Shown: piece after piece, positions 1 through 9,198 of the stretch | How the letters are laid out: each line of letters opens with the position of its first letter | Numbering within the stretch: the first letter of the stretch is position 1 | Origin: Desulfobacteraceae bacterium | GTDB lineage: Bacteria > Desulfobacterota > DSM-4660 > Desulfatiglandales > Desulfatiglandaceae | Assembly (NCBI GenBank): GCA_030613055.1 | Contig: JAUWMR010000019.1 | Location: 1-64,000, forward strand | Reading direction: 5' to 3' | DNA length: 64,000 nt | The notes under the pieces: generated by a model | Told to the model about the DNA's origin: nothing | Database searches by the model: none | What the model saw: the letters and a program-made list of their open reading frames with translations, nothing else | Program-made: the position numbers and the translations under genes

Positions 1-831
1 ACCAAGATTCTCTCCCATCGTGTACTCGGCAGAAACAGAAAATGGACCGTAACTGAATTCCACCGGAATTGACCACGCATAGGCCATAATCTCATCATCA
101 GTAGAAGCAAGTACATTCGCGCTTGACCCCGCGTCACGCGCGTATTTAGCCTTGTAGTACATATAGGACGGATAAATCGTAACAGGACCAAATGAGCAGG
201 TAAGCATAACCTCCCACTTGGGCATACACGTCTCTTCTTCAGCTGCGTTCCACGTTGCTGCGACACCCAGGCCGTTTACAAATACCTGCTGCGTGTTAAG
301 ACTCGGATACACGGCAGATACGTCTAAGGTAAAATTGTCGGTAAGCCTGGCCGTCAACTGGACTCGAGGCTCAAAGTCACCGCCCACATTACCGAAGCCA
401 TCACCGCTCGCAAGACCAACATCATTTCCCATATTCTGCGCAGGGGCCAATACCCCAAGCGTCTCATCACACTGGCCGACCGTCAGCTTGAATATGTCGT
501 TGATCTGCCACCAGCCGTATGCATAATCAGTCTGAACATTTTCACCGCTGTTCTCACCGCCAATGTTAAACTGGATGTACATACCCACGTTACCCTCTTT
601 GCTTTCCCATTCAGCATGCAAGTTGGTCAATAACGAGGTAACGTGAAGTTGGAACCTGGTCTGGGATGAGTCATTTGCCCTGTTCATGCTCTGCTGCATA
701 AAATCCGCATCCCTGTGCAGCCAGTAGGCATCGGTTACTACATCACCACCAATCGTTAACTTTGCCATGGCCGGCACACAAAAGACCAAAACAAGCAAAA
801 CCGTAACTACAGATAACAAAATCTTCTTCAT
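1..831 (-). CDS. Outer-membrane porin-like beta-barrel protein, 3' end outside the window
   Basis: The reading frame is open from an ATG at 829-831 to the window edge (277 codons, no stop). A purine-rich AAGGAGG Shine-Dalgarno lies just upstream. The product starts with a classical signal peptide (MKKILLSVVTVLLVLVFCVPAMA, cleavage after AMA). The rest has the alternating polar/aromatic pattern and frequent Gly, Tyr, Trp and Asn of a 16-18-strand porin, for example KLTIGGDVVTDAYW and YAYGWWQIND. I recognise no named subfamily. It lies downstream of amtB on the same strand but behind a hairpin, so it probably has its own transcript. A role in ammonium or small-solute entry is inference from position only. 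Confidence 0.72.
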   Translation of the reverse strand, partial: MKKILLSVVTVLLVLVFCVPAMAKLTIGGDVVTDAYWLHRDADFMQQSMNRANDSSQTRFQLHVTSLLTNLHAEWESKEGNVGMYIQFNIGGENSGENVQTDYAYGWWQINDIFKLTVGQCDETLGVLAPAQNMGNDVGLASGDGFGNVGGDFEPRVQLTARLTDNFTLDVSAVYPSLNTQQVFVNGLGVAATWNAAEEETCMPKWEVMLTCSFGPVTIYPSYMYYKAKYARDAGSSANVLASTDDEIMAYAWSIPVEFSYGPFSVSAEYTMGENLG

Positions 832-871
832 TACTCATTCCTCCTTAATTAAAATTTCTTATGAATAAACT

Positions 872-893
872 AACCCGCCGCAAGCAGCGGGTT
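872..893 (-). terminator. Stem-loop between amtB and the porin gene
   Basis: AACCCGC and GCGGGTT form a 7-bp stem around an 8-nt loop. On the minus strand it is followed by an AT-rich stretch (AGTTTATTC), a modest fit to an intrinsic terminator for the glnK-amtB transcript. A second GC-rich imperfect hairpin lies at about 910-950. Confidence 0.5.
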
Positions 894-978
894 ATCAAAA
901 ACAAAAACATTGACCGCCCCAAGGGACGGGGAAATACACACCTCCCCGCCTCTAGAGGGATTAAAATTTATAATTCAG

Positions 979-2310
979 TTACTTTTGCGCATAGGCTGAA
1001 ACCCCAAAATCCGGATACGCGTTACCTCCATGTTCACTGAAATCAAGGCCTTCTGCTTCTTCTTCAGGTGAAACTCTGAGACCTATTGACATATCAATAA
1101 GTTTAAACATTACGAAGGCCGTTACAAACGTCCATACAAAGCAGGAAACAATGCCAAGTAACTGTACCCCTATAATTTTAACGGAGGTCCCGCCCATATT
1201 GAAAATACCGGCCGCCAAGGTCCCCCAGGCACCATTGACTCCATGGACGGAAATAGCGCCCACCGGGTCGTCTACCCTGATCCTGTCAAAGAAGATTACC
1301 GAAAAGACCACTATAATACCAGCAATCGCACCGATGATAACCGCGCTAAGCGGAGACACTGTCGCGCAGGGACTGGTAATGGCAACCAATCCGGCCAGAG
1401 CCCCATTGAAACTCATGCTCGCGTCCGGTTTGCCGAATTTGGTCCAGGATGTGAACATGGCAAGGATTGCACCTGCTGCTGCAGCCAGGTTTGTGTTTAC
1501 AAAAATCATGGCAATGTCTTTATTGGCTGCGGTAGTAGAACCGGGGTTAAAACCAAACCATCCCAGCCAGAGAATAAATGTCCCTAACGCTGCCAGGGGA
1601 ATACTGTGCCCAAGAATTGGCTTTATGCTGCCGTCCTTTGTATATTTTCCAAGACGGGGGCCAAGGACTATTGCCCCGGCCAGACCACACCATCCACCAA
1701 CTGAGTGGACCACTGTAGAACCTGCAAAATCAATAAATCCCAATTTTTCAAGCCAGCCGTTACCATGGAATAGACTTCCCCATGCCCAGCTACCAAAAAC
1801 AGGATAGATCAGGGCGCTGATAAAGATGCTATAAAGGAGGTATCCCGTGAATTTGGTTCTTTCAGCCATAGCACCGGATACTATGGTTGCTGCCGTAGCA
1901 CAAAACACGACCTGGAACATCCAGAATGCCAGTACCCATGGGTCGCCTCCCGGCGTAAAATCACTCAAGAAAAACCCTGAGGTCCCAAGCCACCCTGTCT
2001 TTGTTACACCAAACATCAGGCCGAATCCGATGGCCCAGAAAGCCAGTGAACCAATGGAAAAATCCATCAGATTTTTCATCATAATGTTGATGGCGCTTTT
2101 TGCCCTTGTAAAACCGCATTCCACCAGGGCAAAACCCGCCTGCATGAAGAAGACCAGGGCCGCTGCCACTAAGGTCCAGACATAATCGGCATGGGTTTGA
2201 ACCAGATCAATGGCTTCCTTGTTGGACATTACCGTAGGCACCTCATCTCCCGCCCAAACCCTCGAAAACCAAACGACCACGAACAATATAGACAAAACAA
2301 GTGTTTTCAT
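979..2310 (-). CDS. amtB: Ammonium transporter AmtB
   Basis: This is an Amt/MEP/Rh family ammonium channel of 443 residues, close to the usual 420-450. An N-terminal signal-like segment (residues 1-20, ending RVWA) is followed by about 11 membrane segments. The paired pore histidines are visible in the blocks STVVHSVGGW and ISVHGVNGAWG, and the conserved Asp of the DFAGSTVVH block is present. The C-terminal cytoplasmic tail carries the SPEEEAEGLDFSEHG motif typical of PII-regulated Amt proteins. It starts 18 nt after glnK, the standard glnK-amtB pair, so the PII protein is expected to plug the channel when nitrogen is plentiful. Expression probably follows the sigma-54 promoter in front of glnK. 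Confidence 0.96.
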   Translation of the reverse strand: MKTLVLSILFVVVWFSRVWAGDEVPTVMSNKEAIDLVQTHADYVWTLVAAALVFFMQAGFALVECGFTRAKSAINIMMKNLMDFSIGSLAFWAIGFGLMFGVTKTGWLGTSGFFLSDFTPGGDPWVLAFWMFQVVFCATAATIVSGAMAERTKFTGYLLYSIFISALIYPVFGSWAWGSLFHGNGWLEKLGFIDFAGSTVVHSVGGWCGLAGAIVLGPRLGKYTKDGSIKPILGHSIPLAALGTFILWLGWFGFNPGSTTAANKDIAMIFVNTNLAAAAGAILAMFTSWTKFGKPDASMSFNGALAGLVAITSPCATVSPLSAVIIGAIAGIIVVFSVIFFDRIRVDDPVGAISVHGVNGAWGTLAAGIFNMGGTSVKIIGVQLLGIVSCFVWTFVTAFVMFKLIDMSIGLRVSPEEEAEGLDFSEHGGNAYPDFGVSAYAQK

Positions 2311-2328
2311 TAAATATCACCTCCCTAT

Positions 2329-2670
<342 letters not shown>

Positions 2671-2702
2671 CTATCCCCCCTTTCCAGAGGCAATTATGTA
2701 AA

Positions 2703-2716
2703 GCAACGCTGTCACC
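2703..2716 (-). promoter_or_regulatory. Sigma-54 (-24/-12) promoter for glnK-amtB
   Basis: Read on the minus strand the sequence is AGGTGACAGCGTTGCTTT. The invariant GG (2715-2716) and GC (2703-2704) are separated by exactly 10 nt, and the -12 box is TTGC. The predicted start is near 2691, leaving a leader of about 24 nt that contains the Shine-Dalgarno. The -24 box departs from TGGCAC in its last bases, so strength is uncertain. Confidence 0.62.
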
Positions 2717-2717
2717 T

Positions 2718-3111
2718 GTCATTTCTGACGGATATATTAGATGAAAATTATCACGCATCTTCTTTACCCTCCCTAATATTTGAATAATACTTTTTCCCGG
2801 GAACTTGTTTACTGGTTCAAAGCAAGAGATATGCCAGAGCAGAAAAATGTATTTAACAATTTGATAATATTGATTAATTTTCATTGGAACAAAAATAGAG
2901 GCTTAAGGCATATGATACATTTGTGTCATAATATTGTTTTCAGCCTACAAAATTGTGGTAAAACACTATAAGAAGCACAATTTAGTTTGATTAATAAGGC
3001 GAGACATACAAAAGGAGGGGGCACCAATTAAGGTCTTAATAATTGCGATAATATGATATGAATTGTATTATAGTCCGCATTTTAGGAACAAAACCCGGGG
3101 GGAGGAGGCAG
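2718..3111. other. AT-rich intergenic segment upstream of glnK
   Basis: I found no convincing gene here. The stretch is strongly AT-rich and holds several short imperfect dyads. It would be the site for enhancer binding by the nearby sigma-54 activator, but I could not define a perfect TGT-N10-ACA element (one with N9 spacing occurs at 2935-2949). Confidence 0.4.
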
Positions 3112-3219
3112 ATGGCTATCATCAGAATTGCTCAGGCCCAGATCAACACGACAGTCGGTGATTTTTCCGGTAATTGGAAACTAAACCCCGCCTGCCGTAT
3201 TGCGGGCAGGTCGCAATGA
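3112..3219 (+). pseudogene. nadE: 5' remnant of a glutamine-dependent NAD+ synthetase gene
   Basis: An ATG behind a strong GGGGGGAGGAGG Shine-Dalgarno opens a 35-codon frame whose first ~20 residues, IIRIAQAQINTTVGDFSGN, match the start of the nitrilase-like glutaminase domain of NadE (typically K-I-A-x-A-Q-x-N-x-T-V-G-D-x-x-G-N). Similarity stops at a short GC-rich palindrome (3186-3210) and the frame ends at TGA soon after. The other 500-odd residues of a NadE are missing, and the neighbouring sequence does not resume it. The likely event is a deletion or rearrangement at the palindromic repeat. Intact expression signals suggest a recent loss. Confidence 0.7.
3186..3210. repeat. Short GC-rich palindromic repeat
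   Basis: CCCGCCTGCC and its partner GCGGGCAGG form a hairpin. The same core occurs at 17141-17166 (there with a different loop). It belongs to the class of intergenic REP-like palindromes scattered through this window. Confidence 0.7.
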
Positions 3220-3315
3220 CTGTATGAGGAACTTTTTACAAGTCCAATAATATTCGAGGTGGGGAAAAAGATCTATTTACAGCAGAAATACATATAAGAG
3301 CATGGACAATGTCTG

Positions 3316-4857
3316 TCATTTGTAATGCTTCGGCTGTATGACATATTTTTTGACCTTGTATCCAAAAACACGTTCTGTCGTCTTGAGCGAAATAGCCGCC
3401 TGTCTCATGTTACCCCTGCTGCTTTTAAGGGCATCAATAAGCAGCTCCCTTTCAAACCTCTCCACTGCCTCCTCAAAGGACTGTGACTGCTGGGTTCCCG
3501 TGTCCTTTGCCGTTTGTAAAGTGGGGGGCAGATGGTAGCTGTGAATAACCTGGTCGTCGCACAGAAGGACGGCCCGCTCCATACAGTTTTCCAGCTCCCT
3601 CACGTTTCCGGGCCAGTGATACTGTGTCAGTGATTCGATGGCCGGGGTGGATATTCTCCTGATGTCCTTATTATAGTCCTTTGAATACTTTTCAAAAAAA
3701 TAGTCGGCAAGCAGAAGGATATCGGCCTCCCTTTCCCTCAAGGCGGGCAGATAAATAGGATAGACATTTAGGCGGTAAAACAGGTCTTCCCGAAAGGCAC
3801 CCGCTTCAACAGCACCGGCAAGATCTTGATTGGTAGCTGCGATTAGACGGATATTCACCTTTATGGTTTTAGTCCCCCCCAGTCTCTCCAGTTCTTTTTC
3901 CTGAAGCACCCGAAGCAATTTTCCCTGGCTTTCCTGAGCAAGAGATCCGATTTCGTCTAAAAAAATAGTTCCGCCATTAGCACGTTCGAATTTGCCAAAT
4001 TGCAGGCGGTCTGCCCCGGTAAAGGCCCCTTTCTCATGGCCAAACAACTCCGCCTCAATCAGATTTGCCGGCAGTGCCGCGCAATTGACCTTGACCAGCG
4101 GTTTATTAGTGCGCAAGCTGTTATAATGGATGGCATTGGCCACGAGTTCCTTTCCGGTCCCGCTTTCCCCTAATAAGAGGACATTGGCATTGCTTTTGGC
4201 GACCTGCACAATCAGATAAAACACTTCCTGCATCTTGTGGCTGTTCCCTATTATATTGGTGAAGCTGTATTTCTTGTTGAGTTCCCTCTTAAGCAGAATA
4301 TTCTCCTCTCTGAGCTGGTCTTTCTCCCTGTTGATCTTCTCAAGCAGGGAGGCCTTCTGTGCAATCAGGCTGCTGATGATAGTCAAAAGTCTTACGTCTT
4401 CGTCTAAGGTTAAAGAACCTTCAAAGACTCGATCCACACTAAGAGCGCCTATCACTTTTCGGCCGTCCTTTATGGGCACACAGACAAAGGAAATTTTTGA
4501 TTTGTCGATCCGGCTCCGGGCCCCTGTTTTATCAAGAAACAAGGGTTCGTCATCTATGTGTGGCACGGCCATAGGGCGGCCGGACTCTATGACACGACCT
4601 GTAATCCCCTCGCCCAATTTATACCGTCCCCTGGATTTTTCCCTGGTTGAAATGCCGTGGGCCACTTCAATATAGATTTCAGAGGTGTCAGGATTCAACA
4701 GCGTAATAGAACTCCGGCTGATTCCGAGATGTTCCGACAATAGATCGAGCGCTTTGTTTAATGATTTTCTCAGATCCAGCGATTCATGTATGGCCCTTGT
4801 GATTTCATAAAGGCACACAATCTCATCTGGTCCGGGCATTGTTTTTTTAATACGCAT
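3316..4857 (-). CDS. Sigma-54-dependent activator with GAF sensor, NifA-like
   Basis: An enhancer-binding protein of about 513 residues with three domains: an N-terminal GAF domain (about residues 20-170), a central AAA+ domain with Walker A GESGTGKE, the sigma-54 contact loop GAFTGA and Walker B-like FLDEIG, and a C-terminal Fis-type helix-turn-helix ([20 protein letters not shown]). The layout matches NifA-type regulators. The ATG at 4857 is preferred over the one at 4872 because it has an AGGA box 8 nt upstream. It sits upstream of glnK-amtB on the same strand, and both glnK and glnA have -24/-12 promoters, so it is the natural candidate for their activator. Whether it controls nitrogen fixation cannot be told, since no nif gene is in view. 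Confidence 0.88.
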   Translation of the reverse strand: MRIKKTMPGPDEIVCLYEITRAIHESLDLRKSLNKALDLLSEHLGISRSSITLLNPDTSEIYIEVAHGISTREKSRGRYKLGEGITGRVIESGRPMAVPHIDDEPLFLDKTGARSRIDKSKISFVCVPIKDGRKVIGALSVDRVFEGSLTLDEDVRLLTIISSLIAQKASLLEKINREKDQLREENILLKRELNKKYSFTNIIGNSHKMQEVFYLIVQVAKSNANVLLLGESGTGKELVANAIHYNSLRTNKPLVKVNCAALPANLIEAELFGHEKGAFTGADRLQFGKFERANGGTIFLDEIGSLAQESQGKLLRVLQEKELERLGGTKTIKVNIRLIAATNQDLAGAVEAGAFREDLFYRLNVYPIYLPALREREADILLLADYFFEKYSKDYNKDIRRISTPAIESLTQYHWPGNVRELENCMERAVLLCDDQVIHSYHLPPTLQTAKDTGTQQSQSFEEAVERFERELLIDALKSSRGNMRQAAISLKTTERVFGYKVKKYVIQPKHYK

Positions 4858-4976
4858 TTGTAAAATCCTCATATATTAAAGCTTGTAACGCTAAAGTGTT
4901 ACAAGAATTGATTGCTACGCAGACATAGCAGGTGTCGCAGGCCGGGGCGGAATGTGAAACGAAAGGACAACACTGC

Positions 4977-6179
4977 TTAAAGAACACGGGCGGCCTTTTC
5001 GATGGCATTAAAGATCTTTGGGATCTGTTCTTCCATGTTGATATTGATGGGAATAGTAAGGCACGTTGACAGTAGTTTTTCTGTTTTGGGCAGTGAACCG
5101 GCATCATAGCCGCACCGTGGCTCCCCTGATTCCGTCTTAAAAGGGTAGCCAGTACGAATAAGGCTTTTTTCTCCTAATAAATGCTCCCATCTCTCGTAGT
5201 AATGCCAGGTATTGTCATACCAGTAGACAGTGGGACAGCCCTCACCTGATAAAACCCCGTTAAATGCCATTGCCTTCTCCTGGGTGGGAAGAAAAAACAT
5301 GAGAAAAGAGGCTATGTCTCCCTGCGGGTCAAGAATATTCCTGAAGCTGATCTGGTCAATTTTTGTGAGGGCCTCCTTTATTCTCGCTTTATTTTCACGC
5401 TGGCGGGCTAAGATGACGTTATCAAGCTTTTTCAACTGGGCAAGGCCCAGTGCCCCCTGAAGCTCCATCATACGGCAGTTGAACCCGATAAAGCTTCTCT
5501 TTTCAAGCCCACGCCCCACATCAGGATCATGATCATGTCCGTGATCGTGATACTCTGAGGCGCGAACGAACAGATTCCTGTCATCGGTGATCACCATACC
5601 CCCTTCACCTGTTGTCATGGTCTTGACAGAATCAAAGGAAAAGGTCCCCATTTTCCCGAATGACCCTAATGACTTTCCTTTCAGTTTACCGCCACATGCC
5701 TGAGCCGTATCTTCTATGACGGGAATATTCAGACGATCAGCCTCCTCCATAATCTCAACGATTCTGGCCTGGCTCCCGCACATGTGCACGGGAATAATTG
5801 CCCTTGTTCGTGGGGAGACCTTTTTTGCGATATCATCAGTGTCCATGCACAGGGTATCGTCAATCTCGGCGAACACGGGGATGGCTCCGGCATCAAAGAT
5901 GGCCTCCCACGTGGCCACAAATGTAAACCCCTGGGTAATTACCTCATCTCCGGGGCCAACACCCAAGGCGGCTAAGGCAACCTTCAGGGCCGCTGTCCCT
6001 GAGGATACGGCAAGGGCATGATTTACCCCGCAGTACTGCGCGAACTCCCTTTCAAACTCCTCTACTTTGTAGATCCCGTGTCTCTGTTCATCAAACTCAT
6101 ATCGAAAAAGGGTTTTGTTTTTCAGGACATCCAGTATCTCCTTTTCTTCCTCTTTTCCGATTACTTCAAATCCTGGCAT
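4977..6179 (-). CDS. DegT/DnrJ/EryC1/StrS family PLP-dependent aminotransferase
   Basis: A 400-residue fold-type I aminotransferase of the sugar or aldehyde aminotransferase family. The substrate-entry block (VNHALAVSSGTAALKVAL), the PLP-binding IPVIEDTAQACGG and the catalytic Lys186 in TFSFDSVKTMTTGEGGM are all present. Family members normally transfer an amino group from glutamate or glutamine to a keto-sugar or aldehyde. It is followed about 100 nt later by the sigma-54 activator gene and preceded by an iron alcohol dehydrogenase with a 20-nt gap. A dehydrogenase making a carbonyl that the aminotransferase aminates is plausible but only inferred. No sugar-nucleotide biosynthesis genes are nearby, so the substrate is unknown. 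Confidence 0.88.
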   Translation of the reverse strand: MPGFEVIGKEEEKEILDVLKNKTLFRYEFDEQRHGIYKVEEFEREFAQYCGVNHALAVSSGTAALKVALAALGVGPGDEVITQGFTFVATWEAIFDAGAIPVFAEIDDTLCMDTDDIAKKVSPRTRAIIPVHMCGSQARIVEIMEEADRLNIPVIEDTAQACGGKLKGKSLGSFGKMGTFSFDSVKTMTTGEGGMVITDDRNLFVRASEYHDHGHDHDPDVGRGLEKRSFIGFNCRMMELQGALGLAQLKKLDNVILARQRENKARIKEALTKIDQISFRNILDPQGDIASFLMFFLPTQEKAMAFNGVLSGEGCPTVYWYDNTWHYYERWEHLLGEKSLIRTGYPFKTESGEPRCGYDAGSLPKTEKLLSTCLTIPININMEEQIPKIFNAIEKAARVL

Positions 6180-6199
6180 GTTTAGGCCTCCTTATTACT

Positions 6200-7366
6200 T
6201 TAGATTCCTTCAAATGCCCTTCTGTAAATATCCTCCGCGACCGTGGCCGTCATGGGTCTCGGATTATTCATAATCGGCCTTTCCACCTTCATTGCCGCTT
6301 CGGCCATATCGGGGATGGAATCCTCCGGAATCCGCAGATCCTGCAATGTACATGGAATACCGATATCCCGGGCAAGATCCCAGACGGATTCAACCACCAG
6401 GGAGGCCGCCTCACGATCCGAATACCCATCGTCTCCCTCTCCCATTGCCCAGGCAATTCGGGCGAACTTGTCGATATCTCCCGGATAATTGTATTCGAGC
6501 ACATAGGGAAGCATCAATGCGTTGGCAGTTCCGTGTGGAACATCAAAAGATGCCCCTAAGGGATAGGCAAGGGCATGGACCGCCCCAACCCCGGACATGG
6601 CAAGGCCCAGTCCGGCCAAGTAGCTGGCCTTCAACATATTATTGCGGAAATGAATATTCGTGCCATTAAAAACAGCCCCCCTCAAATTTGCCGAGATGAT
6701 CTCAATGGCCTCAAGGGAAACAGGTTCACTCATGAAGTGCGCCTGGCGCGACGTAAAAGACTCAATGGCATGGGTCAAGGCATCCATGCCTGTGGATGCG
6801 GTCACCTCGGGAGAGAGCCCGAGAGTAAGTTCAGGGTCCAGGATGGCCGTGTGCGGATAGAGGAAAGGACTGTTTATACCGCCCTTTGACTTTGTTTTTC
6901 GCATTGTGAAAACCGAGGTAAATGTCGCCTCGCTACCGGTGCCCGCCGTGGTCGGAACCATAATGGTGGGGAGTCCCGGATTCTTGACAAGGTTAAGACC
7001 GACGTAATCTAATGCCTTTCCTTCATTGTTTACCAGGACGGCAATGGCCTTGGCCACATCCAGAGTACTTCCTCCCCCAACGCCTATAACACAGTCTGCC
7101 TTTTCTTTCTTTGCCAGTTCAGCCCCTTTATCCGCCAGTTCAGGCGATGGTTCAGGCGTTACGTCGAAGTAAGGGATAGCTTTGACCGGGCTATTCAGGA
7201 ATATTTCCTGTATAAGCGTGCGCATGTCTGTTTCAGAAAGGGCACGATCCATGACCAGAAGTGGCCTGACGGCTCCAAGTGACTGGCATTCCAATGCAAT
7301 CTGCTGAACAGAGCCAACTCCAAAAACAGTTTTTTTCACACCTTCAATAGTAACCGCACTTTTCAT
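6200..7366 (-). CDS. Iron-containing alcohol dehydrogenase
   Basis: A group III (iron-dependent) alcohol dehydrogenase of 388 residues, the usual family length. The NAD-binding GGGSTLDVAKAIAVL block, the TTAGTGSE motif and the metal ligands in GMDALTHAIES and VPHGTANALMLPYV are present. The frame runs further upstream, but the start was placed at 7366 because an AAGGGG Shine-Dalgarno precedes it and the extra N-terminal codons lie in a dispersed repeat (7391-7516) found again near 61 kb. Probably co-transcribed with the downstream aminotransferase. The substrate cannot be read from sequence. Confidence 0.9.
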   Translation of the reverse strand: MKSAVTIEGVKKTVFGVGSVQQIALECQSLGAVRPLLVMDRALSETDMRTLIQEIFLNSPVKAIPYFDVTPEPSPELADKGAELAKKEKADCVIGVGGGSTLDVAKAIAVLVNNEGKALDYVGLNLVKNPGLPTIMVPTTAGTGSEATFTSVFTMRKTKSKGGINSPFLYPHTAILDPELTLGLSPEVTASTGMDALTHAIESFTSRQAHFMSEPVSLEAIEIISANLRGAVFNGTNIHFRNNMLKASYLAGLGLAMSGVGAVHALAYPLGASFDVPHGTANALMLPYVLEYNYPGDIDKFARIAWAMGEGDDGYSDREAASLVVESVWDLARDIGIPCTLQDLRIPEDSIPDMAEAAMKVERPIMNNPRPMTATVAEDIYRRAFEGI

Positions 7367-7390
7367 TTGTTTCCCCTTAAGTATCTGTAT

Positions 7391-7516
7391 GTTGGTAAGG
7401 AATGATGGTTCCGTAAAAAATACAGATCCATGTATCTGTTGCCCATAACTAGTTGAAATTACTACATGCAAATTATACTTTTTGTGTATGTTGTGCCTTT
7501 TTGCGGCTATATCAAG
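7391..7516 (-). repeat. Dispersed intergenic repeat, copy 1
   Basis: On the minus strand it runs from CTTGATATAGCCGCAAAAAG through TTTTTACGGAACCATCATTC. A second copy in the opposite orientation lies at 61039-61235, where it is split by extra GC-rich sequence. A short trace, GACTTTTTACGAAGCCGTCA, occurs at about 23184. It makes a false extension of the alcohol dehydrogenase frame. Confidence 0.75.
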
Positions 7517-7659
7517 TATAGTTCGGTAAAAACCTGAGTAGTTACTAAAATTTTTATATTGAAACAATTAAACTAATATAGGAAATATATCAAGACATAG
7601 AATTGAATGGCAAATTTTTCAAGAGGAGCAAAAGACGAATATTTTAAAATACATTTTTG

Positions 7660-7675
7660 TGTTATAAATAATACA
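7660..7675. promoter_or_regulatory. Possible NifA-type upstream activating sequence (TGT-N10-ACA)
   Basis: TGTTATAAATAATACA fits the TGT-N10-ACA enhancer consensus exactly and lies about 95 nt upstream of the glnA -24 box. The flanks carry a direct repeat ACATTTTTGTGTT (7651 and 7683). The motif is short and AT-rich, so a chance match is possible. Confidence 0.4.
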
Positions 7676-7769
7676 AATACAACATTTTTGTGTTTTATTT
7701 CTTATTTGACACGGCCCTTCAATAATGTAACCATTTGAAATTGTATCTGATTCAGCCATATTTCCTGTT

Positions 7770-7785
7770 TGGCATCATGATTGCT
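7770..7785 (+). promoter_or_regulatory. Sigma-54 (-24/-12) promoter for glnA
   Basis: TGGCATCATGATTGCT has the invariant GG and GC 10 nt apart, with TGGCA and TTGC boxes close to the TGGCAC-N5-TTGCW consensus. The predicted start is near 7797, about 45 nt before the glnA ATG, which has AGGAGG 8 nt upstream. Confidence 0.8.
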
Positions 7786-7843
7786 ATTAAAGATATGAGA
7801 ATCATAAAATTTCATCAATAACTTATTATCAGGAGGATGTACT

Positions 7844-9172
7844 ATGAACTGCCAGACAGTTGATGATGTGAGAAAAATTGTAAAGGACATGGATATCAGC
7901 TTTATCCAATTCTGGTTTACTGATGTCTTAGGAGTGCTGAAGAGCTTTGCCATTACCCCTTCAGAATTGGAAGAGGGCCTGATAGAAGGTATGGGATTTG
8001 ACGGCTCTTCCATCGAGGGATTTGCCAGGATTCATGAGAGCGACATGATTGCCAGGCCTGATCCGACCACTTTCCAGTTGGTCCCGTGGAGGGGCGGTGA
8101 CCGGCCGGTGGCCCGGATGTTTTGCGATATCATGGACCCGAATGGAACACCCTATGAAGGGGACCCCCGGTATGTATTCAAGCGACTCTTAGACAAAGTG
8201 GCAGAACAGGGCTATACCTTTTATTTAGGGCCTGAGCTGGAATATTTCTATTTTAAAGATAACACAGATACAGAGGTAATAGATACAGGAGGGTATTTTG
8301 ACTCCCGGCCTCTGGACATGGGAAGCACCTTAAGGAGGGACACAATATTTGCCCTGCAGGAAATGGGTATTCAGGTAGAATACAGCCATCATGAGGTTGC
8401 GCCCAGCCAGCACGAAATTGACCTTCGTTATGATGAAGGCCTGAAGATGGCAGACAAGACCATGACCTACCGCCTGGTAGTGAAGGAGATTGCCAGGCAG
8501 CATGGTGTCTACGCGACATTTATGCCAAAGCCCATCTTCGGGGAGAATGGAAGTGGCATGCACGTGCATCAGTCACTTTTTAAGGGTGACAGAAACGCCT
8601 TTTATGATCCTGATGATAAATACAGCCTTTCGGATATCGCCAAACACTATATCGCGGGCATAATGCGTCATGCGCCTGAGATAGCGGCTATAACCAACCA
8701 GTGGGTGAATTCGTATAAGAGGCTGGTGCCGGGCTATGAAGCGCCTGTATATGTGTCGTGGGCCAGGAGAAACCGTTCTGCCATGGTGCGTGTGCCCATG
8801 TATAAGCCTGGAAAAGAAGCGGCTACCCGCATGGAGTTTCGTTCTCCTGATCCCGCCTGTAATCCCTATCTTGCCTTTGCCGTGATGTTGGGTGCAGGGC
8901 TTGAGGGGATCGAGAAAAAATACGAATTACCGGAGCCCGTAGAAGAGGATATCTTTGAGATGAACCCGGCGGAAAGGAAAGCCCACGGGATTACGGACCT
9001 CCCGGGGAATCTCTACGCGGCCATTATTGAAGCGGAAAAAAGCGAGCTGGTAAGAAAAGTCCTGGGCGATCATATTTTTGATAAATTCATTGAGAATAAA
9101 AAAATTGAATGGGATCATTACAGGACACATGTAAGCCGGTACGAACTCGATAAGTATTTGCCAACCCTTTAA
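7844..9172 (+). CDS. glnA: Glutamine synthetase, type I
   Basis: It makes glutamine from glutamate, ammonia and ATP. At 442 residues it has the length of the GSI-alpha class. The GSGMHVHQSL ATP/glutamate block, the NSYKRLVPGYEAP signature and the metal-binding RMEFRSPDPACNPYLA are visible. The C-terminal region reads ERKAHGITDLPGNLYAAI and lacks the KNLYDLP-type adenylylation site and the ~25-residue insertion of the GSI-beta class, so control by adenylylation is unlikely. It is the first gene of the plus-strand nitrogen operon, behind a sigma-54 promoter. Confidence 0.96.
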   Translation: MNCQTVDDVRKIVKDMDISFIQFWFTDVLGVLKSFAITPSELEEGLIEGMGFDGSSIEGFARIHESDMIARPDPTTFQLVPWRGGDRPVARMFCDIMDPNGTPYEGDPRYVFKRLLDKVAEQGYTFYLGPELEYFYFKDNTDTEVIDTGGYFDSRPLDMGSTLRRDTIFALQEMGIQVEYSHHEVAPSQHEIDLRYDEGLKMADKTMTYRLVVKEIARQHGVYATFMPKPIFGENGSGMHVHQSLFKGDRNAFYDPDDKYSLSDIAKHYIAGIMRHAPEIAAITNQWVNSYKRLVPGYEAPVYVSWARRNRSAMVRVPMYKPGKEAATRMEFRSPDPACNPYLAFAVMLGAGLEGIEKKYELPEPVEEDIFEMNPAERKAHGITDLPGNLYAAIIEAEKSELVRKVLGDHIFDKFIENKKIEWDHYRTHVSRYELDKYLPTL

Positions 9173-9198
9173 TCATTTTAAAAGGAGATAAAGAAATT

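Noticed and set aside
2935..2949. NifA-type enhancer upstream of glnK
   Set aside because: The TGT and ACA half sites are 9 nt apart instead of 10, and the stretch is AT-rich.
4847..5107. 86-codon frame between the sigma-54 activator and the aminotransferase
   Set aside because: It overlaps the 3' end of the aminotransferase on the same strand in another frame and resembles nothing.
6200..7567. Longer alcohol dehydrogenase start
   Set aside because: The extra N-terminal residues are encoded by a dispersed repeat seen near 61 kb, and a good ribosome site precedes the ATG at 7366.
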